DNA of 64,000 nucleotides, taken from positions 248,001 to 312,000 of the forward strand of contig NZ_CBXV010000004.1 of the NCBI RefSeq assembly GCF_000820845.2, written 5' to 3'. The position numbers and the translations under genes were made by a program. This DNA comes from Pyrinomonas methylaliphatogenes. GTDB lineage: Bacteria > Acidobacteriota > Blastocatellia > Pyrinomonadales > Pyrinomonadaceae. Positions within the stretch are counted from its first letter, which is position 1, and every line of letters starts with the position of its first letter. The notes under the pieces were generated by a model. It was not told where the DNA came from. It made no database searches and worked only from the letters and a program-made list of their open reading frames with translations. Shown here one piece after another: positions 18,035-26,685 of this stretch.

Positions 18035-18565
18035 TTAAAGCAAGCTTTCGAGCCTTGCGGCAAGTTGACCGACAAGATCGCCCTTCGGATCGAGCCCGCC
18101 GATCGGCGCGCCGGCGATGTTGCCCCCTCGGTCTATGATGACGATGGCGGGAAGCTGGTCCACTCCGAGGCGGCGCGAAACCGCACCTTCGGGGTCGCGT
18201 AGAACGGGCACCGTCAGGCTATACCTGCGCGCGAAGTCCTTCAGTTGATCGTCGGAAGCGTAATTTTTCGACTTGGGCGATTCGGAATCGATGCTCACCC
18301 AAAAGACTTCAACCCCGCGGTTGCGATAGTCGTCCGCGAGTCGCTGCACGCCTTGAACCTGCGTGCGCGAAAGCGGCAACCACGAAGCCCCAAATGCGAG
18401 CACGACGACTTTGCCGCGCAGCTCGTTCGATGTGATCGTTCGCCCGTCGAGCGAGCGAAATGAGAACTCGACCGGCCCAGTCGCCATGGTTGCGACTGGG
18501 AAAACCGCGAGCGCGATAAGGAGAATGATCATCCTCATCAAATTAGGCATGCGTTCATTGCGCAT
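18035..18565 (-). CDS. TlpA/ResA-like thioredoxin-fold protein lacking redox cysteines
   Basis: A 176-residue exported protein with an AAGGAG ribosome site before its ATG. A signal peptide or anchor (MIILLIALAVFPVATMATG) is followed by a TlpA/AhpC-TSA-type domain: FSFRSLDGRTITSNELRGKVVVLAF, the helix-1 region, VFWVSIDSES and the cis-proline segment QLPAIVIIDRGG. Family members normally have WCPPC at the active site; here the same place reads SWLPLSR, so Leu63 and Ser66 replace the two cysteines, and the protein contains no cysteine at all. It therefore cannot act as a thiol oxidoreductase. A structural, chaperone or binding role is possible, or the gene is drifting, though the frame is intact. 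Confidence 0.85.
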   Translation of the reverse strand: MRNERMPNLMRMIILLIALAVFPVATMATGPVEFSFRSLDGRTITSNELRGKVVVLAFGASWLPLSRTQVQGVQRLADDYRNRGVEVFWVSIDSESPKSKNYASDDQLKDFARRYSLTVPVLRDPEGAVSRRLGVDQLPAIVIIDRGGNIAGAPIGGLDPKGDLVGQLAARLESLL

Positions 18566-18948
18566 TTCATCGACTCCTTACTTTCGAGCGTATGAGCTCA
18601 TCGGCCCATCCGGCTATCGACTCCGCCCCATAGCGCATCTCATCGATTCCTCGCCTTCGCAAGCTTAAGGCATCTCCCAAGCGCGATTCAACCGCCGGTT
18701 GTTTGGATGAACGCCAAATCGCCCCAGTTGTTCGGTCCTACATGAAGGCGATTGTTCCAAGCGGGCAGCAAGATTCGAGGGAAGGGGGCTTATAAAAGCG
18801 AGGGGGAGCTATAAAACGGGAGCGGCTTAAGCCTCTCCCTTCATGCATATGATTTCGCTGAACGGGTGATGGCAAGAAGGGGGCGGTTGGCCTCGGCGGG
18901 CAAGCATGGCGGGGGCCTTCGATTGGTCGAGGCCGGCGAAAAAAACTC
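18566..18948. other. Intergenic region without a recognised gene
   Basis: This stretch between the divergent thioredoxin-fold gene and the RHS gene promoter shows no supported reading frame. It contains two similar segments reading CGACTCC(T/G)...CATCTCATCGATTCC on the + strand near 18570 and 18640, which suggests a small local duplication around the start of the - strand gene. Confidence 0.4.
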
Positions 18949-18976
18949 TTGACAACTCGTGCGAGCGGAGTTAAAT
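18949..18976 (+). promoter_or_regulatory. Strong candidate sigma70 promoter of the RHS toxin gene
   Basis: A consensus TTGACA at 18949-18954, a 16-base spacer and TTAAAT at 18971-18976. It lies in an A-rich patch (AAAAAAACTC) and is the best -35 box in the window. The predicted RNA start near 18983 leaves a leader of nearly 195 bases. Confidence 0.6.
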
Positions 18977-18982
18977 AAACAC

Positions 18983-19176
18983 GCCATCCGAAGGGTAGTC
19001 GGTCCTCACAGGGATACAAAAACCTGCCTCTAGTTCTTCCCCCCCCATGTGCCCCGGCAAGGGAGGTGAATGCGAGGCTCTGGGCTGACTTGTATCAGCC
19101 TTCCTTTGCGCTGTGAAGGGTGTGAGTCTACGCCATGTAGCGAGTCTTTGAGGTGCGATCGATGGAGGGAAGGAAG
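18983..19176 (+). promoter_or_regulatory. Long, possibly structured 5' leader of the RHS toxin mRNA
   Basis: About 195 bases between the promoter and the start codon. Visible elements are GCCTC at 19026 able to pair with GAGGC at 19074, a C-run and a G-rich segment that can pair (19040s-19060s), and a clean hairpin GGCTGA-CTTGTA-TCAGCC at 19083-19100. I compared it by eye with c-di-GMP, TPP, cobalamin, glycine, fluoride and guanidine riboswitch consensus elements and found no match. Whether it folds as a regulatory RNA is unknown. Confidence 0.35.
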
Positions 19177-22100
19177 ATGCGGAGGAGCTTAGCGTACCGC
19201 AAGGTGCTGGCGATCTGTTTGAGCATCGTGTTGGTGTGGCCTAGCGGCGTGATTGTGGGGCGAGAAGTTGGCGGTCGTCTGGCGCGTGAGAGTCGGCAAA
19301 AGGTAATCGAGTGGGGGTATCGAGCCGGACATTTGTTGGTGAGGTTTCGGGCTGGAGTGAGCGAAAGCGAGCGGCGGCGCGTGATCAGGGCATACGGTTT
19401 AACTTCGGTTGGGCGGTTGCGCGGCGAATCTATGGTTGAGCGCGTTGAGGTGGGAGTCGGTCGAGAGTTGGCCATAGCGGCGCAGCTTGGGCAGGAGCGA
19501 GCGGTCGAGTGGGTTGAGCCGGATTGGGAGGTTGTGGCGACGTCATTGGGCAATAGCGTGAAGCGCGTTTCTGAGCCAGGATCTTTAGTGAGAAGAGTCG
19601 GCAAGCGAGTGGCGCTCGGCGGGGCGCGGGCTGCGGTTGCAGGCGTGAGCGTGGCGGTGATCGACAGCGGGGTGGATTTCAGTCATCCGGATCTGGTTGG
19701 GTGGCAGTGGCGTAACGCTGGCGAGTTGGAGAACGGTGATGATGATGATCGCGACGGATTTATCGACGATTTGGCGGGATGGGATTTTGTGACTGGGCGT
19801 GGCGAAGTGGTTGACGAGCAGGGGCACGGGACGATGTTGGCGGGTTTGGTGGCCAAAGGGCCGGGCCTGAGCGGCGGGCAAGTCTTAGGCGAGAGCGAGT
19901 TTGATCTCCGATTGATGAATCTGCGAGTGTTGGATAAAGAGGGGCGGGGGCATGTAAGCGCGGCGATTGAGGCGATCGATTATGCCATCGGGCATGGGGC
20001 ACAGGTCGCATTGTGCGCGTGGGGCTTAGGGGCAGAATCGCGATTCTTGCGCGAGGCTATGGAGCGGGCCGATCGCGCCGGTGTAGTTGTTGTTGTGGCG
20101 GCGGGCAATGATGGACATGTGTTGGTCGAAGGTGAGCCATCTGCGATGGTCACCGCACAGTCTCCAGGCAGCGCCTTCACATGGTATCCGGCCAGTTGGT
20201 CATCGAAGAATATTTTGGCGGTCGGGGCGACCGATCAGTTTGGGCGATTGACGGAGTGGTCCAACCGCGGGCCGACGGTGCGGGTTGTGGCGCCAGGCGT
20301 TGACTTGTGGACGACGCGGGTGGGTGGTGGATACACGACGGTGAGCGGGACATCAGCGGCGGCAGCCGTGGTGGCGCGCGTGGCGGCGCGTTTGAAGGCG
20401 GTGGATTGGACGCGGACGGCAGCTCGCGTGATCGAAGCGATCACCTCTTCGGCCCGTCGCGAGGGGACTGAGACTATCGGTGTGGTGGATGAAGCCGGAG
20501 CGATAGAGGCTTTACGTCGCGAGCCGGGCCAAGATGCCGCAGGGAGCGATAGACGCAGGATGACGCCGCGGCCCGCGTCGCCACCGAAAGCGGAAGCGCT
20601 CGTACTCGATCCGCCGCGGCCCGCGCGTGGGCCGCAGAACTTGCCGCGTTTAGATGAGGTACGGCGTGTGCGCGCGACCCAAATCCGCATGGACGCACCG
20701 GTGCCATCGCGGCAGCGTTACTGCTGGCCGGGTGACGCGGCGTGCCGACCACGACCGGCGCGGCGGGAGCGACCCGCGCCACCTACATTGCCGCCAAGTG
20801 GGCCGGGGATGAAGCCGGGAACGGGGATGAAATTGCGCGAGATGCTCGAGTGGTGGCGACCCATGGGGCAGTTGGCGGCTGTTGGGACGAGTTGGATGGG
20901 CGCAATGGCGAAGCGTAGCGGCGCGGCAGCGAGGGCATTAAGCGCATTCAAGCTAACCGAATCTAAGTCAGTAGCGCGGAGCGGCGCGGCGGCGGGTTGG
21001 ATTTGGGCCGATTGTCAGCAGGTGCAAGGTTACGTTGACGACTATTATGGTTATTACGGCGGCGGTTATGTGGCGATTTACGTCGATGGGATGCAAGCTG
21101 GTGGAGGGAATGCCAATGCTGGAGGGTATTTTGCTTTCGATATCTCCGGATTGGTCAACGACGGGCAGGAGCATTACATCTCGGCGTGGACGTGGGATTA
21201 CTACACATACTACTGGTATGAGATAGGTGAGACGACCGTTTCCGGCTGCTGGCCGAGCTTCGCTCCGCCGCGGCTCGATCCGCGCAACGAGACGGGGCAG
21301 CCCGGGGTCAACCTCGAGTCGCAGAACATCAACTGGAGCGTGCCGCTGATCAGCCTACCCGGGCGCGCCGGGCTCGATCTCGATTTGAGCTTGACCTACA
21401 ACTCGCTGGTCTGGACGCGGTCAGGCGAGGCTATCATGTTCGATGCCGACCACGGTTATCCGAGTCCGGGCTTTCGGTTGGGGCTTCCGATCATCCAGCC
21501 GCTCTTTTACAACGCGCAAGTCGGCGTCTACTCATATCTGCTGATCACGGCGAGCGGCGCGCGCGTCGAGTTGCGGCAGCAAGGTGGGAGCAACGTCTAC
21601 GAGGCGGCCGATGGCAGCTACACGCAGTTGATCGACTACGGATCGAGCTTGTTGGTGCGGACCACGGATGGAAAGCAGTACTGGTTTGCGCCGACGGTTT
21701 ACAGCGAATGGCGGTGTGTGCAGATCAAAGATCGCAACGGCAACTACATCACGATCAACTACGATGGCAACGGCAATCCGACCACGATGATTGACACGTT
21801 GGGGCGGACCATCCAGTTCAACTACGACGGCAACGGGCGGCTGCTTTCGATCACACAAGCGCGGGCGGGCGGCGGGCAGATCACCTGGGCGACGTTCGGG
21901 TATGGGGATATTTGGATGGCACCGGACTTCCCTGGGCTAGCTGTAATGGGGCCGCAGGGCAGTTGGGTGTCGGTGCTGACGCGCGTCGGGTTGCGCAACG
22001 GTTCGCGCGTCGAGTTCGAGTACACGCCGTTTGGTCAGGTGCGGTTGATCCGGCGAGTGGCCGAGGATGGGACGCAGCTTGCTTACACGAGCTACAACAT

Positions 22101-25100
22101 GGGGACTGGGCCACACAGCGACTGCCCGCGATTTTCCGAGCAGCGTGACTGGGTGTTGTGGGGCGTGATGAACGAAAGCCAAGAGGTGGTGACCAGCTAC
22201 CAGGCGGCAGCGGATGGTTCATGGAGCCAAGTGACGACGCCTGATGGAGTGACACAGAAGGAGTACTACTACACTTCGGGGTGGCAGAAGGGGCTGGTCT
22301 ATCAAACGGAGACGTGGGCCGGCGGGGTGCGGCGGAAGTGGACCACGGTTGCGTGGACGCAGGACGACGTGAACTTGCCCTATCAGAAGAATCCGCGGCC
22401 CGTGGAGATCAACGTTTATGACGAGGCCGGGAATCGGCGGCGGACGACGATCGACTACGGGCCATACGCGGCGTGGAGCTTGCCGTACGTGGTGCGCGAG
22501 TACGCAGCCGATGGGGTGACGCTGCTGCGGCAGACCTACACGGACTATCGGTTAGATGGCGAGTACGTCAACCGGCGGATCATCGGGTTGGTCGGCGCCG
22601 TGCATGTGGCCGATGGCAACAACGTGTGGCAGAGCAAGATGGTCTATCATTACGACTGGGGCGGCGAATACTTTGCGGGAACGGCGCCGAGCGTCGGGCA
22701 CGATGGGAGCAACTACGGCGCTGGTCTGATCTATGGGCGCGGCAACTTGGTGGGCGTGCAACGGTTCGACGTTGGGGCGATCGATGATGAGAGTCGCGCC
22801 GTGTGGGTGGAGACGCGTGGCTACGATGCGGCCGGGTCGGTGAGGTTTATCCGTGATGGGAGCTGGCATCAAGTGGTCTACGATTACGGGGACAACTTTT
22901 CGGATGGGAACAATGGGCGGAATACGCGAGCGTATGTGACGGGAGTGACCGATGCAGATGGGTACAGTTCGTACACGCAGTATGATTACGACACTGGGTC
23001 GGTGACGGCGCGGCGTGATCCGAAAGGGGCGGTAGAGTTGTTGGAGTACGATGAGGCTGGGCGGTTGGTGCGCGAGACGAATCAGAACACAGGGGCCTAT
23101 GTGCGGTGGGTCTATCCGGCAGCGGGCGATTATGTGGTGAGCTATCGGACGGTGCGGCAGGTGGGCGAGGAGTTGATGAGCGCAACGTTCTATGATGGTG
23201 TGGGGCGGGTGCGTGCCGTGGCGAGCGATTTTCCTGGGAGCAGCGGTGGGCGGCGAGCGGTGCATTACATGAACGACGCGATGGGGCGGCGGGTGTGGGC
23301 ATCGAATCCGGCGGAGATCAACGACAGTTGGCAGCCTGTTGGCGACGATGCTGGTGATTGGCAGTGGACGAAGCAGGAGTACGATTGGCAGGGGCGGGTG
23401 ACGCTGACGATCAATCCTGATGGGAGCACACGTGAGTTAAGTTACACTGGCTGCGGGTGCGCAGGCGGTGAAGTGATTACGAGCAGAGATGAACGAGGTC
23501 GAAGGAAGCGGCTCTACAAGGATGTGTTGGGCAGACTCACCAGAGTTGAAGAACTCAACTGGGACGGGAGCGTCTATGCGACAGCCTGGTACAGCTACAA
23601 CGGGCGTGACCAACTCATTCAAATCAATCACGAGGGGCAGGTGCGGACGTTCGAGTATGATGGGCATGGGCGGTTGTGGAGAAGGACCACTCCTGAACAA
23701 GGGCAGACGATCTATAGCTACAATGCGGATGATACGGTGAACACGATCACTGATGCACGTGGAGCGAGTCAGACGTTTCAGTACAACGGGCGGCACTTGG
23801 TGACGGCGATCAACTATGGCGTTCCACAAGGAGTGGCTCCCACTGCGAACGTGCAGTATGGGTATGATGAAGGAGGGAATCGGGTGTGGATGGAGGACGG
23901 GATGGGGCGGGTGGATTACGAGTACGATGTGTTGGGGCGGTTGGTGGCGGAGACGCGGTATTTCAATGAGTTAGGGCAATCTTACAGGCTCACGTACCAG
24001 TACGATTTAGCAGGGGAGTTGACGCAGGTGACGAATCCGTGGGGTGTGGTGGTAGGCTACACCAGAGATCAGACCGGCCAGGTGACGGCCATCACCGGAG
24101 CCGGTTATGCTGGGGTGACTGTATATGCGCAGGGGATCAGGTATCGAGCCTTTGGGGCGGTGAAGCAGGTGACGTATGGCAACGGGCGACAACAGAGCGT
24201 CGCGTATGACAACAGGCTTCGTGTGAGCAGATGGGAAGTGGTTGGGGTGTTAGGGTGGGAGTATGGGTATGATGATTTTGGTGAGCGGAGTGGGCGGGTG
24301 ACGTTTGCGCGGAACCTGTACGACAACAGATTGGATCGGAGTTGGGAGTACGATCAGGTGGGGCGGTTGCAGCATGCGTACAGTGGGGAGGAGGCGCGAG
24401 CGCACGTTGGGCGAGGTGAGTGGGGGAGTCCGACCGGGCCGTATGCGCATAGCTATGAGTATGACGTGTGGGGGAACATGGTGAGGCGTGTCGGGTGGGG
24501 CGGCTGGGCAGGGGCCTTCAGTGTGAGTTACGTTGGGAATCGGGTCGTTGGGTTAGGGTACGATGGAGCAGGGGACTTGGTGGACGACGGGCGGCAGCAG
24601 TATGGGTATGATGCGGGAGGGCGGCAGGCGTGGGCGCAAGGGAGCGGGTATCGGTTAGAGCAGAGGTACGATGGGGACGGGTTGCGGGTGAAGAAGGATG
24701 ACAACGGGGAGGTGGTCTATTACATTCGGTCGAGCGTGTTGGGCGGGCAAGTGGTGGCTGAGGTGAGGAACTGGGGATATGGCTGGAGTTGGAGCAGGGG
24801 GTATGTCTATTGGCCTGGTGGGGAGCTATTGGCGGTGCAGCAGGGCGGGGTGAGATGGGTGCACCGAGATCCAGTGGTGAAGAGTCAGCGGTTGACGGAC
24901 GAGGCGGGGAGTGTGGTGGCGGTGGTGGAGTTGGATCCGTGGGGCGGAGAGACGGACAGATGTGTGAAACAGAGGCAGCAGCCGTACCGGTACACGAGTT
25001 ACGAGCGGGATGGGGACGGGGTGGATCAGGCGCTGATGAGGAGTTACCACGGGTGGTGGACGCGGTTCAACGAGCCGGACCCATGGGAAGGGAGTTATGA

Positions 25101-25884
25101 CTTGACGGATCCGCAGTCGTTCAACCGGTATGCTTATGTGCAGAACGATCCGGTGAACTTTGTGGATCCGACAGGGATGCTGACGGTGGGTCCGGTCAAC
25201 GGGGTGCAGCTTGGGGTAGTGACGGTGAGAGCCGATGCTGGGCCTGACTGGACGGCGTTATGGGAGTTATGGATGTTTGGGATGCAGATGGATCAGCGGT
25301 TGCTGCCGCCGTTGATTGATGAGCCGCCGGAGTTGCCAGCGGTGCCGTCACAAACTACCGCTTCTCGACAGGATTTACATAGACTTGTCAATGACTGTCG
25401 CATCCGAGCAATGCTTGACACTATCGCTTATGCTGAAGGCACAGCTGGGGATCCCAACAATGGTTATGGGACCCTTGTCAGAGGGGAGGTTGTTAGATCG
25501 CCGAATAACCCAGCTCTTGTGGGTCAAAGAGACGTCATAATCAACGACTTCTCGCAGCATCCGAATGCGTTGGTGCGAGTTGGTGGAAGTTTGTACAGTA
25601 CCGCTGCTGGGCGTTGTCAGATCAGATACCAAACTTGGAATGAGCTTGGCTTGTCAGATTTCAGCCCTGAAAATCAAGATCTCGGTGCCGTGATATTGAT
25701 GCAGCGGCGCGGGATGATCGATCCGCTGCTGAGCGGCAATTTCGCGCAAGCGATCAAGAGAGGGAATAGGGAATGGGCTAGTTTACCCGGATCCCCTTAT
25801 GGTCAAGGGAGAAGAGGGATGGCTCAGCTTCAGCGGGTATATAAGGAAGCACTCGCTAATTGTCAGAGGCAGCAGAACCGCTGA
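19177..25884 (+). CDS. Secreted subtilisin-RHS polymorphic toxin with C-terminal lysozyme-like (GH104) domain
   Basis: A 2235-residue protein; the ATG at 19177 follows GGAGGGAAGGAAG six bases upstream and opens a signal peptide (AICLSIVLVWPSGVIVG). Domains in order: a fervidolysin-like prodomain (about 45-130); a peptidase S8 domain with an intact triad, Asp163 (VIDSGVDF), His217 (GHGTMLAG) and Ser393 (SGTSAAAA), plus AAGND; a Pro/Arg-rich linker (about 440-560); a Tyr/Gly-rich beta domain (about 607-690); a long RHS/YD-repeat shell (about 700-1930); the RHS core-associated end (RYTSYERDGDG to NRYAYVQNDPVNFVDPTGM, ending at residue 2001); and a 234-residue tip. The tip matches the lambda R endolysin pattern: TIAYAEGT (catalytic Glu2087), STAAGRCQ, DFSPENQD, NREWASLPGSPYGQ. 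It should cut peptidoglycan. The bases encoding the tip are visibly more A/T-rich than the shell, as expected for an exchangeable toxin cassette. The next gene overlaps its 3' end and is a candidate immunity gene. Confidence 0.9.
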   Translation: MRRSLAYRKVLAICLSIVLVWPSGVIVGREVGGRLARESRQKVIEWGYRAGHLLVRFRAGVSESERRRVIRAYGLTSVGRLRGESMVERVEVGVGRELAIAAQLGQERAVEWVEPDWEVVATSLGNSVKRVSEPGSLVRRVGKRVALGGARAAVAGVSVAVIDSGVDFSHPDLVGWQWRNAGELENGDDDDRDGFIDDLAGWDFVTGRGEVVDEQGHGTMLAGLVAKGPGLSGGQVLGESEFDLRLMNLRVLDKEGRGHVSAAIEAIDYAIGHGAQVALCAWGLGAESRFLREAMERADRAGVVVVVAAGNDGHVLVEGEPSAMVTAQSPGSAFTWYPASWSSKNILAVGATDQFGRLTEWSNRGPTVRVVAPGVDLWTTRVGGGYTTVSGTSAAAAVVARVAARLKAVDWTRTAARVIEAITSSARREGTETIGVVDEAGAIEALRREPGQDAAGSDRRRMTPRPASPPKAEALVLDPPRPARGPQNLPRLDEVRRVRATQIRMDAPVPSRQRYCWPGDAACRPRPARRERPAPPTLPPSGPGMKPGTGMKLREMLEWWRPMGQLAAVGTSWMGAMAKRSGAAARALSAFKLTESKSVARSGAAAGWIWADCQQVQGYVDDYYGYYGGGYVAIYVDGMQAGGGNANAGGYFAFDISGLVNDGQEHYISAWTWDYYTYYWYEIGETTVSGCWPSFAPPRLDPRNETGQPGVNLESQNINWSVPLISLPGRAGLDLDLSLTYNSLVWTRSGEAIMFDADHGYPSPGFRLGLPIIQPLFYNAQVGVYSYLLITASGARVELRQQGGSNVYEAADGSYTQLIDYGSSLLVRTTDGKQYWFAPTVYSEWRCVQIKDRNGNYITINYDGNGNPTTMIDTLGRTIQFNYDGNGRLLSITQARAGGGQITWATFGYGDIWMAPDFPGLAVMGPQGSWVSVLTRVGLRNGSRVEFEYTPFGQVRLIRRVAEDGTQLAYTSYNMGTGPHSDCPRFSEQRDWVLWGVMNESQEVVTSYQAAADGSWSQVTTPDGVTQKEYYYTSGWQKGLVYQTETWAGGVRRKWTTVAWTQDDVNLPYQKNPRPVEINVYDEAGNRRRTTIDYGPYAAWSLPYVVREYAADGVTLLRQTYTDYRLDGEYVNRRIIGLVGAVHVADGNNVWQSKMVYHYDWGGEYFAGTAPSVGHDGSNYGAGLIYGRGNLVGVQRFDVGAIDDESRAVWVETRGYDAAGSVRFIRDGSWHQVVYDYGDNFSDGNNGRNTRAYVTGVTDADGYSSYTQYDYDTGSVTARRDPKGAVELLEYDEAGRLVRETNQNTGAYVRWVYPAAGDYVVSYRTVRQVGEELMSATFYDGVGRVRAVASDFPGSSGGRRAVHYMNDAMGRRVWASNPAEINDSWQPVGDDAGDWQWTKQEYDWQGRVTLTINPDGSTRELSYTGCGCAGGEVITSRDERGRRKRLYKDVLGRLTRVEELNWDGSVYATAWYSYNGRDQLIQINHEGQVRTFEYDGHGRLWRRTTPEQGQTIYSYNADDTVNTITDARGASQTFQYNGRHLVTAINYGVPQGVAPTANVQYGYDEGGNRVWMEDGMGRVDYEYDVLGRLVAETRYFNELGQSYRLTYQYDLAGELTQVTNPWGVVVGYTRDQTGQVTAITGAGYAGVTVYAQGIRYRAFGAVKQVTYGNGRQQSVAYDNRLRVSRWEVVGVLGWEYGYDDFGERSGRVTFARNLYDNRLDRSWEYDQVGRLQHAYSGEEARAHVGRGEWGSPTGPYAHSYEYDVWGNMVRRVGWGGWAGAFSVSYVGNRVVGLGYDGAGDLVDDGRQQYGYDAGGRQAWAQGSGYRLEQRYDGDGLRVKKDDNGEVVYYIRSSVLGGQVVAEVRNWGYGWSWSRGYVYWPGGELLAVQQGGVRWVHRDPVVKSQRLTDEAGSVVAVVELDPWGGETDRCVKQRQQPYRYTSYERDGDGVDQALMRSYHGWWTRFNEPDPWEGSYDLTDPQSFNRYAYVQNDPVNFVDPTGMLTVGPVNGVQLGVVTVRADAGPDWTALWELWMFGMQMDQRLLPPLIDEPPELPAVPSQTTASRQDLHRLVNDCRIRAMLDTIAYAEGTAGDPNNGYGTLVRGEVVRSPNNPALVGQRDVIINDFSQHPNALVRVGGSLYSTAAGRCQIRYQTWNELGLSDFSPENQDLGAVILMQRRGMIDPLLSGNFAQAIKRGNREWASLPGSPYGQGRRGMAQLQRVYKEALANCQRQQNR

Positions 25885-26516
25885 GGAATAGGGTTAGAAG
25901 ATTTTTACTTTCTTGGCTACTAGTTAGCTGTCTTGTATCTATGAGTTGTTCTACTCCGGTGTCAATGCTGCCCAGCGGCGCGCAACTCACACTTAAAGAC
26001 TTGTTTGAAGCCGTTTCAAATCCATTCTTTCAAAAGATGAGGCAGCAAATACGTGCAAAGCCGGAAGAGCAAACGAGCTTCAGCGTGGAAGTAGGAATAG
26101 AACGTCCGGTCAATGTGCCGGAAGATGTATTGCGAATACTCAGATATGATGAACGGAATCAGACCTGTCTTGCATCGGGGCAATCGATCAATGGCATTCT
26201 AGCAACATGGTTTGTTGCATCGGAAGTTAACCTGAATGATGATGACCTGCCAGATCTGATTGTGATGGCCGCCAATCCATGTTTGTTTGGCGCGAATGTC
26301 GACCCGTTTTGGGTGTTTTGCGCCACGCCGCAAGGGCACGAGCTTGTGCTAAGTGAGAGCGCGACGGTCTTAGATGTGCTAGACAAGCGGACTAACGGCT
26401 ATCGCGAAATAAGACTAATGAGGCTATCAGCGACTGAGAAAATCATCACTGTTTACAGATTTGATGGTAGAAAATATCAGGCGCGTTTTTCTAGGGTGGA
26501 ATCGATTAGGCAGTAG
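25860..26516 (+). CDS. Candidate immunity lipoprotein for the lysozyme-type RHS toxin
   Basis: A 218-residue protein in a different frame that overlaps the toxin gene by 25 bases. The likely start is TTG at 25860, preceded by AAGGAAG at 25843-25849, so it appears translationally coupled to the toxin. The N-terminus is basic (RNRVRR), then hydrophobic (FLLSWLL) and reaches a lipobox LVSC at Cys24, with a second possible one at Cys30. A lipoprotein in the periplasm is exactly where an inhibitor of a peptidoglycan-cutting toxin would need to be. The rest resembles no family I can name; NLNDDDLPDLIV looks like a calcium-loop or FG-GAP-like element. Immunity is inferred only from position, overlap and predicted location. 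Confidence 0.7.
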   Translation: MSEAAEPLRNRVRRFLLSWLLVSCLVSMSCSTPVSMLPSGAQLTLKDLFEAVSNPFFQKMRQQIRAKPEEQTSFSVEVGIERPVNVPEDVLRILRYDERNQTCLASGQSINGILATWFVASEVNLNDDDLPDLIVMAANPCLFGANVDPFWVFCATPQGHELVLSESATVLDVLDKRTNGYREIRLMRLSATEKIITVYRFDGRKYQARFSRVESIRQ

Positions 26517-26685
26517 GTGACCGATCCACAATCGTTCAATCGATACAGCTATTGTGAGAATGATCTGGTGTGTGGGTCCAGAAGGGTTAGTGCCGAAGAT
26601 CATGTGTGAGGTGATAGGGAATAGTGAGACAGGCTATAACGTGTATTGTGTGTGTGGGGGGAGGGGAGTATGGGAGATGGTTTAA
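26517..26685 (+). pseudogene. Displaced RHS tip remnant, frameshifted
   Basis: Directly after the immunity gene stop, the frame reads VTDPQSFNRYSYCENDLV, nearly the same as the end of the intact RHS core (LTDPQSFNRYAYVQNDPV at 25107-25160). Five bases (AACTT in the intact copy) are then missing, so the continuation VGPEGLVPKIMCEV, corresponding to the intact NFVDPTGM junction, lies in the next frame and runs to a stop at 26683. This is the trace of a former or silent second toxin tip joined to the RHS core, a common arrangement behind RHS genes. A second frame change around the G-run at 26656-26661 would join it to the gene at 26670. Confidence 0.75.

Noticed and set aside
18983-19176. Known riboswitch class in the RHS leader
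   Set aside because: None of the conserved cores of c-di-GMP, TPP, cobalamin, glycine, fluoride, guanidine or Mn2+ riboswitches could be found by eye.
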